DNA from: an uncultured Burkholderiales bacterium
Lineage (GTDB): Bacteria; Pseudomonadota; Gammaproteobacteria; Burkholderiales; Burkholderiaceae_C
Assembly: GCA_903886485.1 (NCBI GenBank)
Contig: CAISMH010000017.1
Location: 248,001 to 312,000, forward strand
DNA length: 64,000 nucleotides
Direction: 5' to 3'
This document shows, one piece after another, positions 8,769 to 17,632 of this stretch (within the stretch, counting starts at the first letter, position 1; the number at the start of each line of letters is the position of its first letter). Under the pieces are notes generated by a model. The model saw only the letters and a list, made by a program, of their open reading frames with translations, was not told where the DNA came from and did not search any database. The position numbers were made by a program, and so were the translations under genes.

Positions 8769-9961
8769 GCGTTGTGTTGCTTGAAACCCAACCACGACAT
8801 GACGTGCGTGGCTTGGGTCTCAAAGCTATGCTCCCCACCGTACACCACGGTACTGGCGCCATAGCGTGGGCCTGCGTACTGCGCAAACCGCTGACATCCT
8901 TTGAGCCAGTCTTGACTGAACGTGGTGCCTGATTTGATTTCGACAGCATGTAGCAACCCCCTGTGTTGAAACAGCAGGTCCACCTCGATCCCGTGGTTGT
9001 CACGCCAGAAGTACACGTCGGCAGGTAAGCCTTGATTAAGCCGATGTTTGAGTGTTTCTGTGAGTACCCAAGTTTCAAACATGGGGCCACGCATCGCATG
9101 CGTGGCCAAAGCGGTGGGGCTCTCAATCCTCAGTAACCAGCACAGCAAACCCGTATCTAAAAAATACAGTTTGGGCATTTTGACCAAGCGTTTGCCAAAG
9201 TTTTCATGCCAGGGCCGCAGCAGCCGTATGACGTAACTTGTCTCTAAAACACTCAACCATTGACGTGCGTTGGATGCGCTGATGCCGCAATCGGCCGCGA
9301 GCGCTTGTAAATTCAACAGTTGGCCGCTGCGTGATGCACACATCAAGACAAAACGCTCAAAGCTTGCCAGATCGCGTACCCCAAGCACATGCCTCACATC
9401 ACGCTCAACGTAGGTAGACACGTAAGCTCTGAACCAATCGCTGGGTTGCAAGGCTTGGGATCGTGTGGCGTTGTACAGCGCAGGGTAGCCGCCCGCAAAC
9501 ATCAAGGTGTTGAGTTGCGTGGTGTCTAGGGTTTGACGCTGGGCAATCTCACCCAGCCTGAGTGGCAGGAGTTCAATCAAACCAACGCGACCTGCCAGAG
9601 ACTGCGTGATCGCTTCCAGTAACCCAAATTGCTGCGAGCCGGTGATGATGAACAAGCCCATGCGTTGTTGAGCATCAACCACACCTTGTAAATAAGAAAA
9701 GAGCTCGGGTGCGCGTTGAATTTCATCCAACACCGCACCGTCTGGAAACTGCGCCAGAAATGCGCGCGGGTCAGACAGGGCGAGTTGCCGTGTTTCAGGA
9801 TCTTCGAGTGTGCGATAGGGTTTGTTTGGAAAGGCGCTGCGAGCGAGTGTGGTTTTTCCAGATTGACGGGGTCCTGTGAGCGCAATGACCGAAAACGCTT
9901 GGCTTAGTCGAAGCAGGGCGCTGAGTGCGTCGCGCTGAATGTAATCGTGAAATGCTGGCAT
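8765..9961 (-). CDS. AAA_14 / DUF4143 ATP-binding protein
   Basis: 398-residue protein with an N-terminal AAA-type ATPase (Walker A GPRQSGKTT near residue 31, Walker B GAVLDEIQ near residue 75, sensor segment ITGSQQFGL). It is followed by a winged-helix region and a DUF4143 C-terminal domain containing YFLDTGLLCWLL and the VEIKSG nuclease-like motif. Proteins of this architecture are widespread, patchily distributed and of unproven function; the C-terminal V-E-I-K-S motif resembles a PD-(D/E)xK fold. Base composition is somewhat richer in A/T than the neighbours, suggesting acquisition by transfer. It stands alone, convergent with qor, with an A/T-rich region directly upstream that could contain its promoter. 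Confidence 0.85.
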   Translation of the reverse strand: MPAFHDYIQRDALSALLRLSQAFSVIALTGPRQSGKTTLARSAFPNKPYRTLEDPETRQLALSDPRAFLAQFPDGAVLDEIQRAPELFSYLQGVVDAQQRMGLFIITGSQQFGLLEAITQSLAGRVGLIELLPLRLGEIAQRQTLDTTQLNTLMFAGGYPALYNATRSQALQPSDWFRAYVSTYVERDVRHVLGVRDLASFERFVLMCASRSGQLLNLQALAADCGISASNARQWLSVLETSYVIRLLRPWHENFGKRLVKMPKLYFLDTGLLCWLLRIESPTALATHAMRGPMFETWVLTETLKHRLNQGLPADVYFWRDNHGIEVDLLFQHRGLLHAVEIKSGTTFSQDWLKGCQRFAQYAGPRYGASTVVYGGEHSFETQATHVMSWLGFKQHNA

Positions 9962-10013
9962 TTGTACAAATCAACTTTTTAAAAGCTGAATTGTACAAAT
10001 TGCTTTTCCTGCG

Positions 10014-10751
10014 TCAAGCGTCTTGAAACTTGTCTGCGCGGCAGGTCAGCACCAGCGTGTCACGATGTCCGCCCTCAGCCACAGGCTGAATGGGCGTGGT
10101 TTCGTGGATCACGCGCGTGTCGTCGAGCAACACCAACGACCACGGCTCGCTCAATGTGAAGCGTTCGCCTTGCGGACCATGTGCATCAAACACGCGGGTT
10201 TCGCCGCCTTTGATGCCCCAGCGGTTGACCATGAACACGGCCACAAAATCCACGCCATCGCGATGTGCGCCCTCGGGCGTGGGGCGGCCAATGCCATCGG
10301 TGGTGTCAATGCGGAACTGATGCGCTTCGATGCACCACTTGACGTGGTTTGTGCCACGTACTTGGGCTGCGGTGCGCGCCAGTGCCGTGAGCAGCTTGGT
10401 CCATGCAGGTGCGGCCACGGTGGTGCCACGCATGGGTTCAAACCAACGCTCCATGCCGCCGTGCAGCGCGTTGTAGTCCAGTGATTGCCAATGTGCGCGG
10501 TGCGGTACTTGGGTCAATGCCTCGTTCTCGAACACAAAGCTGCTGTGGCGGCGGCGGCGGTAGCGGCCACCATCTTTGAGGTAGTTGTCAGGCGGCATGT
10601 CAGCCCAGTCGGGCGACAGGGCTGCGAGTTCGCTCAATGCACAACCGGCCCATTGCGCCACGTTGGTGGCGTCGAGCACGCAGTAGCCTTTTTGTGCCAA
10701 GGTCGAGGTCAGTTCAACAATAGGAACCGTGCTGGGTGTGAGTGTGTGCAT
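10014..10751 (-). CDS. 2OG-Fe(II) dioxygenase family protein
   Basis: 245 residues. The Fe(II) ligands are visible as an HxD motif (AHRDGVDF) and a distal His (RVIHETTPI), with an Arg a few residues later (HRDTLVLT) suited to bind the 2-oxoglutarate carboxylate. The N-terminal part with a YRRRRHSSF segment matches the family of bacterial amino-acid hydroxylases that includes isoleucine 4-dioxygenase. It probably hydroxylates a free amino acid or small molecule using O2 and 2-oxoglutarate, but the substrate is unknown. The start lies only two bases after the lspA stop, so it is likely the last gene of the ribF-ileS-lspA transcript, an odd partner for those housekeeping genes. Confidence 0.8.
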   Translation of the reverse strand: MHTLTPSTVPIVELTSTLAQKGYCVLDATNVAQWAGCALSELAALSPDWADMPPDNYLKDGGRYRRRRHSSFVFENEALTQVPHRAHWQSLDYNALHGGMERWFEPMRGTTVAAPAWTKLLTALARTAAQVRGTNHVKWCIEAHQFRIDTTDGIGRPTPEGAHRDGVDFVAVFMVNRWGIKGGETRVFDAHGPQGERFTLSEPWSLVLLDDTRVIHETTPIQPVAEGGHRDTLVLTCRADKFQDA

Positions 10752-10753
10752 GG

Positions 10754-11254
10754 TCAGTGTCCTCGGCGTACGCGCAAGACCTCATCCAAGATCAGGCACA
10801 TGGCACCTAAGGTGATGCCGCTGTCTGCCACGTTGAATGCGGGAAAGTGAATGCCTGCGTGATGGAAATCAAGAAAGTCCACCACGTAGCCGTAGAGCAC
10901 GCGGTCAATCACATTGCCAATCGCGCCGCCCAAGATGCAGGCGATGGCGAAGCCAAACAGTTTTTGGCTGGGGTGTTTCTTCAACATCCACACCATCACC
11001 GTTGTCGCCACCAAACCCAAGCCTGTGAAGAGCCAGCGTTGCCAGCCGCCTGCCGTGGCAAGAAACGAAAACGCTGCGCCTTCGTTGTGCACACGCACGA
11101 TGTTGAAAAAGCTGGTGACAGAGAAGCCCTTGCTCAAGGCATACGTGCTGACGATGAGCACCTTGGTGAATTGGTCGGCCACCACCACGACAGCAGCCAG
11201 GAGCAGCCACAGCCAATAAGAGGTGCTGTTGCGAAGAAAGGTGTGACGGGCCAT
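10754..11254 (-). CDS. lspA: lipoprotein signal peptidase (signal peptidase II)
   Basis: 166-residue inner-membrane aspartyl protease that removes the signal peptide of prolipoproteins after diacylglyceryl modification. Four hydrophobic helices are seen, together with the two conserved catalytic regions: [11 protein letters not shown] with one Asp and YVVDFLDFH with the other. The family N-x-E-G-A-AFS segment ([11 protein letters not shown]) is intact. Length is typical. It follows ileS with a 20-base gap, the classic arrangement in proteobacteria, and serves lipoproteins such as the ggt product and the amidohydrolase in this window. Confidence 0.96.
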   Translation of the reverse strand: MARHTFLRNSTSYWLWLLLAAVVVVADQFTKVLIVSTYALSKGFSVTSFFNIVRVHNEGAAFSFLATAGGWQRWLFTGLGLVATTVMVWMLKKHPSQKLFGFAIACILGGAIGNVIDRVLYGYVVDFLDFHHAGIHFPAFNVADSGITLGAMCLILDEVLRVRRGH

Positions 11255-11274
11255 GGTGTTATTGGGGTGAGGTT

Positions 11275-14175
11275 TTAAGCAAAGTGCCGCACTTCACCGT
11301 CGCCGTGCAAATTGCTGTCGCAACGGCCGCACAGGGTTGGGTGCGCGGGGTTGTGGCCCACGTCGTCGCTGTAGTGCCAGCAGCGTTCGCACTTCGTGGC
11401 TTCGCTGGCTTTGACGTCTACGCGCAAGCCTTCGCCTTTGACCAGCGCGACCTTGGAGGTGATGAACACAAATTTCAAGTCCTCGCCCAATGAGGTCAAG
11501 GCGTCATACGCTGTGCCGTCGCAGTGGATGACCAGCTCCGCTTGCAAGGAAGCGCCCACCACGCCCTCGGTGCGTTTGTTTTCGATTTCTTTGTTGGCCA
11601 CTTCGCGTACATGTTGTACGGCGCGCCATTTGTCCATCAACGCGGCATTGCTTGCACCGAGGTCTGTGAACGTTTCCAAGAAGATCGACTCCGACTTGCC
11701 AAACGTCGTCCACGCTTCTTCGGCAGTGAAGCTGAGGAACGGGGCCATCCAACGCAGCATGGCATGGGTGATATGGTGCAAGGCGGTTTGTGCGCTGCGG
11801 CGTGCGAGTGACTTGGGCGCGGTGGTGTAAAGGCGATCTTTGAGCACGTCCAAATAGAACGCGCCCAAATCTTCCGAGCAATACAGCTGCAACTTCGACA
11901 CCACGGGGTGGAACTCGTATTTGTCGAAGTGGCTCAAGATGTCGGCCTGCACTTGCGCGGCACGTGCCAAGGCGTACTTGTCGATTTCTAGCAAGTCGTC
12001 AAATGCCACGGCATCTTTGGCGGGGTCAAAGTCACTCACGTTGGCGAGCAAGAAGCGCAGCGTGTTGCGGATGCGGCGATAGGCATCCACCACGCGAGCC
12101 AAAATTTTGTCGTCGATGTTCAGGTCGCCCGAGTAGTCGGTCGACGCCACCCACAAGCGCACAATTTCGGCGCCCATCTTGTCGCTTACCTCTTGGGGCG
12201 CGACGGTGTTGCCCAAGCTCTTGCTCATCTTGCGACCCTGCCCATCGGTGGCAAAGCCGTGGGTCAGCAGGCCTTTGTAGGGGGCGCGGTCGTACAAAGC
12301 GCAGCCCAGCAGCAAAGAGCTGTGGAACCAACCACGGTGTTGGTCGTGGCCTTCGAGGTAGAGGTCAGCTTCTGGAATTGAGTTGTCGGGTGAGACATGG
12401 AAAGGCGCACGGTGGTTCACACCGAAGTTGTAGGCATCTTTGTGGCTGCCGCGCAGCACGTGCTGGAAGGTGGAACCTGAGTCAAACCACACCTCCAAGA
12501 TGTCGGTGCTCTTGGTGTAGCTGCCTGCGTCGTCGCCGGGCTGGTTGAGGATGTCTTCTACCGTCATGCGGCTCCACGCTTCGATGCCGCCTTTTTCAAC
12601 GATGTCTGCCGCTTGGTCCATGATGGCCATGGTGCGTGGGTGCAACTCGCCGCTGTCTTTGTGCAAGAAGAACGGCACGGGCACGCCCCAAGAGCGTTGG
12701 CGCGAGATGCACCAGTCGGGGCGGTTGGCAATCATGTCGCGCAAACGTGCGCGGCCGTTTTCTGGGTAGAAGTGGGTTTGGTCAATCGCGTGCAACGCGA
12801 GTTCGCGCAGCGACTTGGCCGACTTGTCCGTGATGAATTTGCCCGTGGTTTTCTCGGTGGTGCTGTCAAACGCGTCCATGCGAATGAACCACTGTGCCGC
12901 TGCGCGGTAGATGACGGGCGTTTTATGACGCCAGCAATGTGGGTAGCTGTGCGTGATGGTTTGTGTGGCCATCAAGCGGCCGGCGCTTTGCAGTGCTTCA
13001 AGAATGACAGGCACCGCTTTCCAGATGTGTTGGCCGCCGAACAGGGGGAAGTCGGCGGCGTAGGCGCCGTTGCCTTGCACGGGGTTCAAGATGTCGGTGT
13101 ACTTCATGCCGTTGGCCATGCATGAGTTGAAGTCATCCACGCCATAGGCTGGTGCGCTGTGCACGATGCCGGTGCCGTCGCTCTCACCCACGTAGTCGGC
13201 CAAGAACACGGGGGCTGTGCGCTTGTAACCCGCGTCGACGTGTGCGAGGGGGTGGTTGAATTCAATCAGGCCCAGTTTGTCGCCCGTGGCGGTGGCAACG
13301 ACCTGGCCTTCGAGCTTCCAGCGCTCCAAACATTTCTCGACCAGCGAAGCCGCGCACAAAAACAAACCACGCGCGGTATCGACCATGGCGTAGTTAATTT
13401 CGGGATGCATGTTGAGTGCTTGGTTGGCTGGGATGGTCCAAGCGGTGGTGGTCCAAATCACAGCGAAGGCTTCTTTGTCGAGCTTGGGCAAGCCAAAGGC
13501 AGCAGCCAGCTTTTCAGGTTGAGCGCACAAAAAAGCGACATCCAGCGTTTCACTTTTCTTGTCGGCGTATTCAATTTCAAACTCGGCCAAGGATGAGCCG
13601 CAGTCAAAGCACCAGTAGACGGGCTTCAAGCCACGGTAGACAAAGCCGCGTTCCATCACGCGTTTGAAGGCGCGCAATTGGCCTGCTTCGTTGGCAGGGT
13701 CCATGGTGCGGTAAGGACGTTCCCAATCGCCCAGCACGCCGAGACGTTTGAAGTCTTCGCGTTGTTGATCAATTTGTTCGGTGGCGAAGGCGCGGCTCTT
13801 GGCTTGCATGTCATCACGGCTGAGTTTGCGACCGTGCAACTTTTCAATGGCGTTTTCAATCGGCAAACCGTGGCAGTCCCAGCCCGGGATGTATTGCGCG
13901 TCAAAGCCACCCAGTTGTTTGGACTTGACGATCATGTCTTTTAGCACTTTGTTGAGCGCGTGGCCGATGTGCAGTTTGCCGTTGGCGTAGGGCGGGCCGT
14001 CGTGCAACACAAACAGCGGAGCGCCTTGGCGGGCCGCGCGGAGTTTTTTGTACAAGCCTTGCTCGTTCCACTGCTTGGCCCACGCGGGTTCGCGTTTGGG
14101 CAAGTCGCCACGCATGGGGAACGGGGTGTCCATCATGTTGAGGGTGGCACGGTAGTCGGTGGCTTTGTCGGTCAT
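11275..14175 (-). CDS. ileS: isoleucyl-tRNA synthetase
   Basis: 966-residue class Ia aminoacyl-tRNA synthetase that charges tRNA-Ile in the cytoplasm. The HIGH motif is at about residues 69-72 ([10 protein letters not shown]) and the KMSKS motif is intact ([10 protein letters not shown]). The editing domain lies between them and the C-terminus carries a zinc ribbon (CERCW and CGRC pairs). The frame stays open further upstream, but the ATG at 14175 gives the expected [22 protein letters not shown] start, while the preceding 57 residues look like untranslated sequence. It lies between ribF and lspA in a conserved cluster. Confidence 0.97.
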   Translation of the reverse strand: MTDKATDYRATLNMMDTPFPMRGDLPKREPAWAKQWNEQGLYKKLRAARQGAPLFVLHDGPPYANGKLHIGHALNKVLKDMIVKSKQLGGFDAQYIPGWDCHGLPIENAIEKLHGRKLSRDDMQAKSRAFATEQIDQQREDFKRLGVLGDWERPYRTMDPANEAGQLRAFKRVMERGFVYRGLKPVYWCFDCGSSLAEFEIEYADKKSETLDVAFLCAQPEKLAAAFGLPKLDKEAFAVIWTTTAWTIPANQALNMHPEINYAMVDTARGLFLCAASLVEKCLERWKLEGQVVATATGDKLGLIEFNHPLAHVDAGYKRTAPVFLADYVGESDGTGIVHSAPAYGVDDFNSCMANGMKYTDILNPVQGNGAYAADFPLFGGQHIWKAVPVILEALQSAGRLMATQTITHSYPHCWRHKTPVIYRAAAQWFIRMDAFDSTTEKTTGKFITDKSAKSLRELALHAIDQTHFYPENGRARLRDMIANRPDWCISRQRSWGVPVPFFLHKDSGELHPRTMAIMDQAADIVEKGGIEAWSRMTVEDILNQPGDDAGSYTKSTDILEVWFDSGSTFQHVLRGSHKDAYNFGVNHRAPFHVSPDNSIPEADLYLEGHDQHRGWFHSSLLLGCALYDRAPYKGLLTHGFATDGQGRKMSKSLGNTVAPQEVSDKMGAEIVRLWVASTDYSGDLNIDDKILARVVDAYRRIRNTLRFLLANVSDFDPAKDAVAFDDLLEIDKYALARAAQVQADILSHFDKYEFHPVVSKLQLYCSEDLGAFYLDVLKDRLYTTAPKSLARRSAQTALHHITHAMLRWMAPFLSFTAEEAWTTFGKSESIFLETFTDLGASNAALMDKWRAVQHVREVANKEIENKRTEGVVGASLQAELVIHCDGTAYDALTSLGEDLKFVFITSKVALVKGEGLRVDVKASEATKCERCWHYSDDVGHNPAHPTLCGRCDSNLHGDGEVRHFA

Positions 14176-14308
14176 GGCTGTCTCGGGTCGGAGGCTCTGA
14201 ATCAGAAGCAGGGAGGAAAGGGGCAAGGCTTTTTCACGCGTCAGCCTTGGCAAGCAAATGGGGTGGGTGGCGCGGGGCAATGTGCAGCAAGTGGGGCTGC
14301 ACGCCCCG

Positions 14309-15364
14309 TCAAATTCGGGCTGCGAGCCAAGCGCGTGCGTCGTCACAGTCTTTGTGTATGCCTTGCATCAAGGCGTCCAGACCGTCGTACTTCAGCTCGT
14401 CGTGTAATTTGTGCAGCAGTTCCACGCGGATGATTTTACCGTAGCCCCCCTCAGCGCCGAGGCTGGCGGGCCAGTCGAGGCAATGGGTTTCTAGCAGCAC
14501 GCGGCCACCGTTCACATCCGATGCGTCCAGCGAAGGACGAATGCCCAAGTTCGCCACGCCTGCCAAAGCTTGATCGGTGAGGCCATGCACCTGCACCACG
14601 AAGATGCCGCTGGCCGCTGGCTTCCAATGGCTGAAGCGCAAATTCAAGGTGCGACAGTTCAACTCACGGCCCAGTTTGCGGCCATGCACCACATGGCCCG
14701 AAATGGCATAGGGGCGGCCCAACAACTGCGCCACCTCTTGCATCGCGCCACGGCCCATGGCCTCGCGCACGGCAGAGCTAGAGACGCGTAGGTTGGACCT
14801 GCCGCTGGGCCGCCCCAAGGCGGGGCTGGCCCCCTCGGGGGGCATCGAGGACACCAGGTGCCGAGCGTGGGGGCTTGATACTTCGTAACTGTTCATGCGG
14901 GCCACGTCAAAGCCCAGTCGTGCGCTTGCGGCGTCGAGCATGGCGTAGTCGCCCGCGCGTTTGGCGCCGAAGCGAAAGTCGTCTCCCACCAGCACGTATT
15001 TCACGCCGAGGCCTTTGACCAACACCTCTTCAATAAAGGCCTGCGGCTGTTGCGAGGCAAAGGCTTGGTTGAACGGCAGCACCACGCATTGGTCTACACC
15101 GCAAGCGGCTAGCTCGTTGAGTTTGTCACGCAGCGTAGCAATGCGGGCTGGCGCGAGGTCAGGCTGCTGGTGGTGCTTGGCGAAGAAGTCGCGCGGGTGC
15201 GGCTCAAACGTCATCACGCAACTGGGTACGCCGCGGTGACGTGCCTCGTTTTTCAGCAATGCCAACATGGCTTGGTGGCCACGGTGAACACCGTCAAAGT
15301 TGCCAATCGTTAAGGCGCAAGCCTGGGCCAATTGGGGGTGATGAAAACCTCGAAAAATTTGCAT
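14309..15364 (-). CDS. ribF: bifunctional riboflavin kinase / FAD synthetase
   Basis: RibF makes FMN from riboflavin and FAD from FMN. The N-terminal FAD synthetase domain has [10 protein letters not shown] (about residues 21-30) and the conserved VGDDFRFG segment. The C-terminal flavokinase domain has [10 protein letters not shown] and a G-x-x-N-L-G-x-R-P motif ([12 protein letters not shown]). I choose the ATG at 15364 (MQIFRG), which matches the family start; the frame also offers one 21 bases upstream. Between the two domains, near residues 162-190, is an extra stretch rich in Pro, Gly and Ser ([18 protein letters not shown]) absent from typical RibF. It is encoded by a hairpin-rich repeat described separately. 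The frame is kept, so the enzyme is presumably active. Confidence 0.95.
   Translation of the reverse strand: MQIFRGFHHPQLAQACALTIGNFDGVHRGHQAMLALLKNEARHRGVPSCVMTFEPHPRDFFAKHHQQPDLAPARIATLRDKLNELAACGVDQCVVLPFNQAFASQQPQAFIEEVLVKGLGVKYVLVGDDFRFGAKRAGDYAMLDAASARLGFDVARMNSYEVSSPHARHLVSSMPPEGASPALGRPSGRSNLRVSSSAVREAMGRGAMQEVAQLLGRPYAISGHVVHGRKLGRELNCRTLNLRFSHWKPAASGIFVVQVHGLTDQALAGVANLGIRPSLDASDVNGGRVLLETHCLDWPASLGAEGGYGKIIRVELLHKLHDELKYDGLDALMQGIHKDCDDARAWLAARI
14800..14884 (-). repeat. hairpin-rich repeat element inserted in frame in ribF
   Basis: A G/C-extreme segment forming at least two short hairpins: GCCCC/GGGGC around 14812-14826 and a GGCCCCC/GGGGGGC palindrome around 14828-14843. Read in the ribF frame it encodes the Pro/Gly/Ser linker that typical RibF proteins lack. 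I associate this GCCCCCACGCTCGG...CCCCCCGAGGGGGC sequence type with high-copy interspersed repeats of Comamonadaceae chromosomes. Boundaries are approximate, taken from where the protein stops and resumes matching the family. Confidence 0.7.
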
Positions 15365-15473
15365 GGTTTGAGTGTGGGGCGACAAACATCAAACTGTCAC
15401 CCAATAAAGGTATATTGTCAGCGATAGATGTGCATTCCCAATCGGTCGTTTTGAAAGCGAATGGAGGTGAGGT

Positions 15474-16031
15474 GTGAAGGTCTTGAAACTGTCTGCCCAA
15501 GGGCTACCGCAGTCGTGGATATCGCTCGAACAAGCGGTGATTCACTACGCGGCCGACGAAGTGCGCTGGGAATCTGGCGGCGAGGTGGCGGTGTTTCATG
15601 GCGGCACCAATGCCATCACAGGGCAGCAGTCCATCATCGTGGTCAACAGCATCATCGGCACCAAGGGCGTGCCCAACATCAATCCCTTTGATTTGAAATC
15701 GGGCCTGACCAATGACAAGCTTTTCAGCCGCGACCGCAATATCTGCGCGTACTGCGGTGACCACTTTCACGAATCAGAGCTCACACGCGAGCACATTCGG
15801 CCCGTGGGCCAAGGCGGCCCCAATGTGTGGATGAATGTGGTGACGGCGTGTAAATCATGCAACCACCGCAAAGGCAACCGCACGCCTGAGCAAGCGCGCA
15901 TGCCGCTGCTCTACACACCATATGAGCCGTCGTTGTGGGAAGACTTCATCTTGCGCAATCGCCGCATCTTGGCGGATCAGATGGACTTCTTGTTGGCGCA
16001 TGTGCCTAAGAGTTCTCGGCTCTTGACTTAG
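15474..16031 (+). CDS. HNH endonuclease family protein
   Basis: 185 residues. The HNH core begins near residue 91 with CAYC, continues with the His-containing TREHIRPVGQGG, an Asn in the VWMNVV strand, and ends with CKSCNHRKG. This is a complete zinc-stabilised HNH module in which both CxxC pairs are present. The start is a GTG with a strong GGAGG site six bases or so upstream; no ATG fits as well. It is divergent from ribF. Stand-alone HNH proteins of this size are common in proteobacteria and their target is generally unknown; nothing nearby suggests a restriction system or prophage. Confidence 0.85.
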   Translation: MKVLKLSAQGLPQSWISLEQAVIHYAADEVRWESGGEVAVFHGGTNAITGQQSIIVVNSIIGTKGVPNINPFDLKSGLTNDKLFSRDRNICAYCGDHFHESELTREHIRPVGQGGPNVWMNVVTACKSCNHRKGNRTPEQARMPLLYTPYEPSLWEDFILRNRRILADQMDFLLAHVPKSSRLLT

Positions 16032-16069
16032 TTTGTTGCGTTGGCTCCGGCAAAATGGCTGACTAAGGC

Positions 16070-16384
16070 TTATTCATGCGTCGCAGAGCGACGTCCTCGC
16101 GTGTTTCTTACCAAGCGAACTTCAAGCCGACAGTCCAAAGCCTCTGCGTATTTCGACAGCGTGGCCAGTGATGGCGAATGCTTGCCGCTGCCCGATTCCA
16201 TGCGTGCCACGGCAGATTGGGTGGTGCCAATTTTTTCAGCCACTTGAGCCTGTGTGAGGCCTTGTGCCGCGCGTGCTTTCAGGAACTCGTCTAACAACGC
16301 GTATTCGCCGCTGAGTTTGTCGAACTCGGCTTGGACAGCCGTGTTGCCAAGCGCTTTGGCGCGTAGTTGTTTATGTGTCAGCAT
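16070..16384 (-). CDS. HigA-type XRE antitoxin
   Basis: 104-residue protein with a helix-turn-helix of the XRE type in its middle (LTQAQVAEKIGTTQSAVARMESG). The rest is short flanking helices and a basic C-terminus. This is the layout of HigA-like antitoxins that bind their toxin and repress their own operon. Its start lies inside the last codons of the upstream toxin frame, the usual toxin-first order of higBA. The reading frame appears intact. Because the toxin carries a premature stop, this protein may now act only as a stand-alone repressor. Confidence 0.85.
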   Translation of the reverse strand: MLTHKQLRAKALGNTAVQAEFDKLSGEYALLDEFLKARAAQGLTQAQVAEKIGTTQSAVARMESGSGKHSPSLATLSKYAEALDCRLEVRLVRNTRGRRSATHE

Positions 16385-16703
16385 CTTTCCACTCCTTCAT
16401 GCGCTTGCGCGCCAGTGCTAGTTCCTTGGGCGGCGTCTTGTCAGTTTTTTTGACGAATTGGTGGAGCATCACAATCTAGCGTCCTATCAGAGCGCAATAA
16501 AACACGCGTCCAATGCCTTCACGCGATTTCAACCGCAGTTCAAACAAGCCTGCGCTCATGGCCCGCGTGTGCGGCATACCCAAGTCGGGGCCAAATTTCA
16601 ACATCCGATCGGTGCAATGAAAGTACCTTGCCAAGATGCCAGCTGGCAACCCAAGGACTTCTGCCTGCAACTTCTCGTCGTGGTATTTGATGTCCCAATC
16701 CAT
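16371..16703 (-). pseudogene. RelE/HigB-type (Gp49-like) toxin with in-frame amber stop
   Basis: The frame opens with MDWDIKYHDEKLQAEVL and runs for 75 residues matching phage Gp49/HigB-like mRNA interferases (LFELRLKSREGIGRVFYC). It then meets TAG at 16476-16478. Directly after it, in the same frame, the sequence continues with the expected end of the family (IVMLHQFVKKTDKTPP... ALARKRMKEW) to a TAA at 16371-16373 that overlaps the antitoxin start. Reading through the amber codon would give a normal-length toxin of 110 residues. This is therefore a single-codon nonsense lesion, or a sequencing error, rather than random similarity. The missing tail includes the conserved KKT and basic residues needed for RNA cleavage in relatives, so the truncated product is probably inactive. 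Confidence 0.82.
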
Positions 16704-16738
16704 GACTTTGAATATAGCAGATTTGCGATAAATCGTAC

Positions 16739-17329
16739 TTAGGTAGCCAGCAGGTCTGCCACCGCCTTCGGATACATCAAATGCTCCTGCGTCAACACCC
16801 TTGCAGCCAGTGTGTCTGCGGTGTCGTCAGGCAGCACGGGCACCACAGCTTGTGAAAGGATGGGACCGTGGTCTAGCTCGGCAGTCACACGGTGGACGGT
16901 GGCGCCGGCAAATTTGCAGCCGGCCTCGATGGCGCGTGCGTGGGTGTTGAGGCCTGTGAAGGCGGGCAACAGCGACGGGTGGATGTTGATCAGCCTGCCT
17001 TCGTAGTGCGCCACAAAGCCATGCGTGAGGATGCGCATGAAGCCGGCCAGCACCACAAGATACGGCTGGTGTTGGTCGATCTCTTTCATCAAGGCGGCGT
17101 CAAAGGCTTCGCGGGGCTGGGGCTCGCCCGCAAAGGCTTTGTGGTCAACCACCGCCGTGGCGATGCCGTGTTGTTGGGCAAAGGCCAACCCTTCGGCGTC
17201 GGCTTTGTTGCTGATGACGGCACTCACGCGGGCGTTGAGGCGTTTGGCCCAGTGTTGTGCTTCAGCGGTGCGAATGATGGCGGCCATGTTGGAGCCACTG
17301 CCAGAAATCAAGATGACGATGTGTTTCAT
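16739..17329 (-). CDS. purN: phosphoribosylglycinamide formyltransferase (GART, folate-dependent)
   Basis: 196-residue purine biosynthesis enzyme transferring a formyl group from 10-formyl-tetrahydrofolate to GAR. The N-terminal phosphate-binding loop (SGSGSNMAAI) is present, and the catalytic triad is visible as Asn and His in INIHPSLLPAFTG and Asp in ELDHGPI. Length and order match the family. It is monocistronic in appearance, between the toxin-antitoxin remnant and the DUF1653 gene. No purine operator is obvious in the short upstream sequence. Confidence 0.96.
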   Translation of the reverse strand: MKHIVILISGSGSNMAAIIRTAEAQHWAKRLNARVSAVISNKADAEGLAFAQQHGIATAVVDHKAFAGEPQPREAFDAALMKEIDQHQPYLVVLAGFMRILTHGFVAHYEGRLINIHPSLLPAFTGLNTHARAIEAGCKFAGATVHRVTAELDHGPILSQAVVPVLPDDTADTLAARVLTQEHLMYPKAVADLLAT

Positions 17330-17375
17330 TGCCGCGAATTATCGCGGGGCGTGCCGTGTGGCTGCATACAAGGGC

Positions 17376-17612
17376 TTAGTTGATTTTGACGAAGCGCGCC
17401 TGCATCACGCCGTCAATCAACACCTGCTCGCCAAACATTGCCGCAGGGCGCACCCATAAGCCGTGCGCACCATAGAGTGCGCGGTAGACGGTCATGGGTT
17501 CGAGTGTTTCGCTATGGCGAGCGGTGCCAATCACCTCGTATTGGCCACCTTTGTAGTGGCGGTAGAGGCCGATGGGAGTTTCTTGCAGTGGGGGGAGGTC
17601 TTGGTCGTTCAT
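17376..17612 (-). CDS. DUF1653 domain protein
   Basis: Small protein of 78 residues from the ATG at 17612 (a TTG four codons upstream is possible). The sequence GLYRHYKGGQYEVIGTARHSETLEPMTVYRALYG is the signature of DUF1653, a family of small beta-rich proteins of unknown function. The C-terminus ends in ARFVKI. It lies between purN and a divergent methyltransferase gene whose start is only about 20 bases away, so the two promoters must overlap or lie inside each other's 5' ends. Confidence 0.85.
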   Translation of the reverse strand: MNDQDLPPLQETPIGLYRHYKGGQYEVIGTARHSETLEPMTVYRALYGAHGLWVRPAAMFGEQVLIDGVMQARFVKIN

Positions 17613-17632
17613 AGGATGGGACAATACACCCT

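Noticed and set aside
16476..16478. TAG in the toxin gene as programmed recoding (pyrrolysine or readthrough)
   Set aside because: No supporting structure or pyrrolysine genes are visible in the window; a nonsense mutation or sequencing error is simpler.
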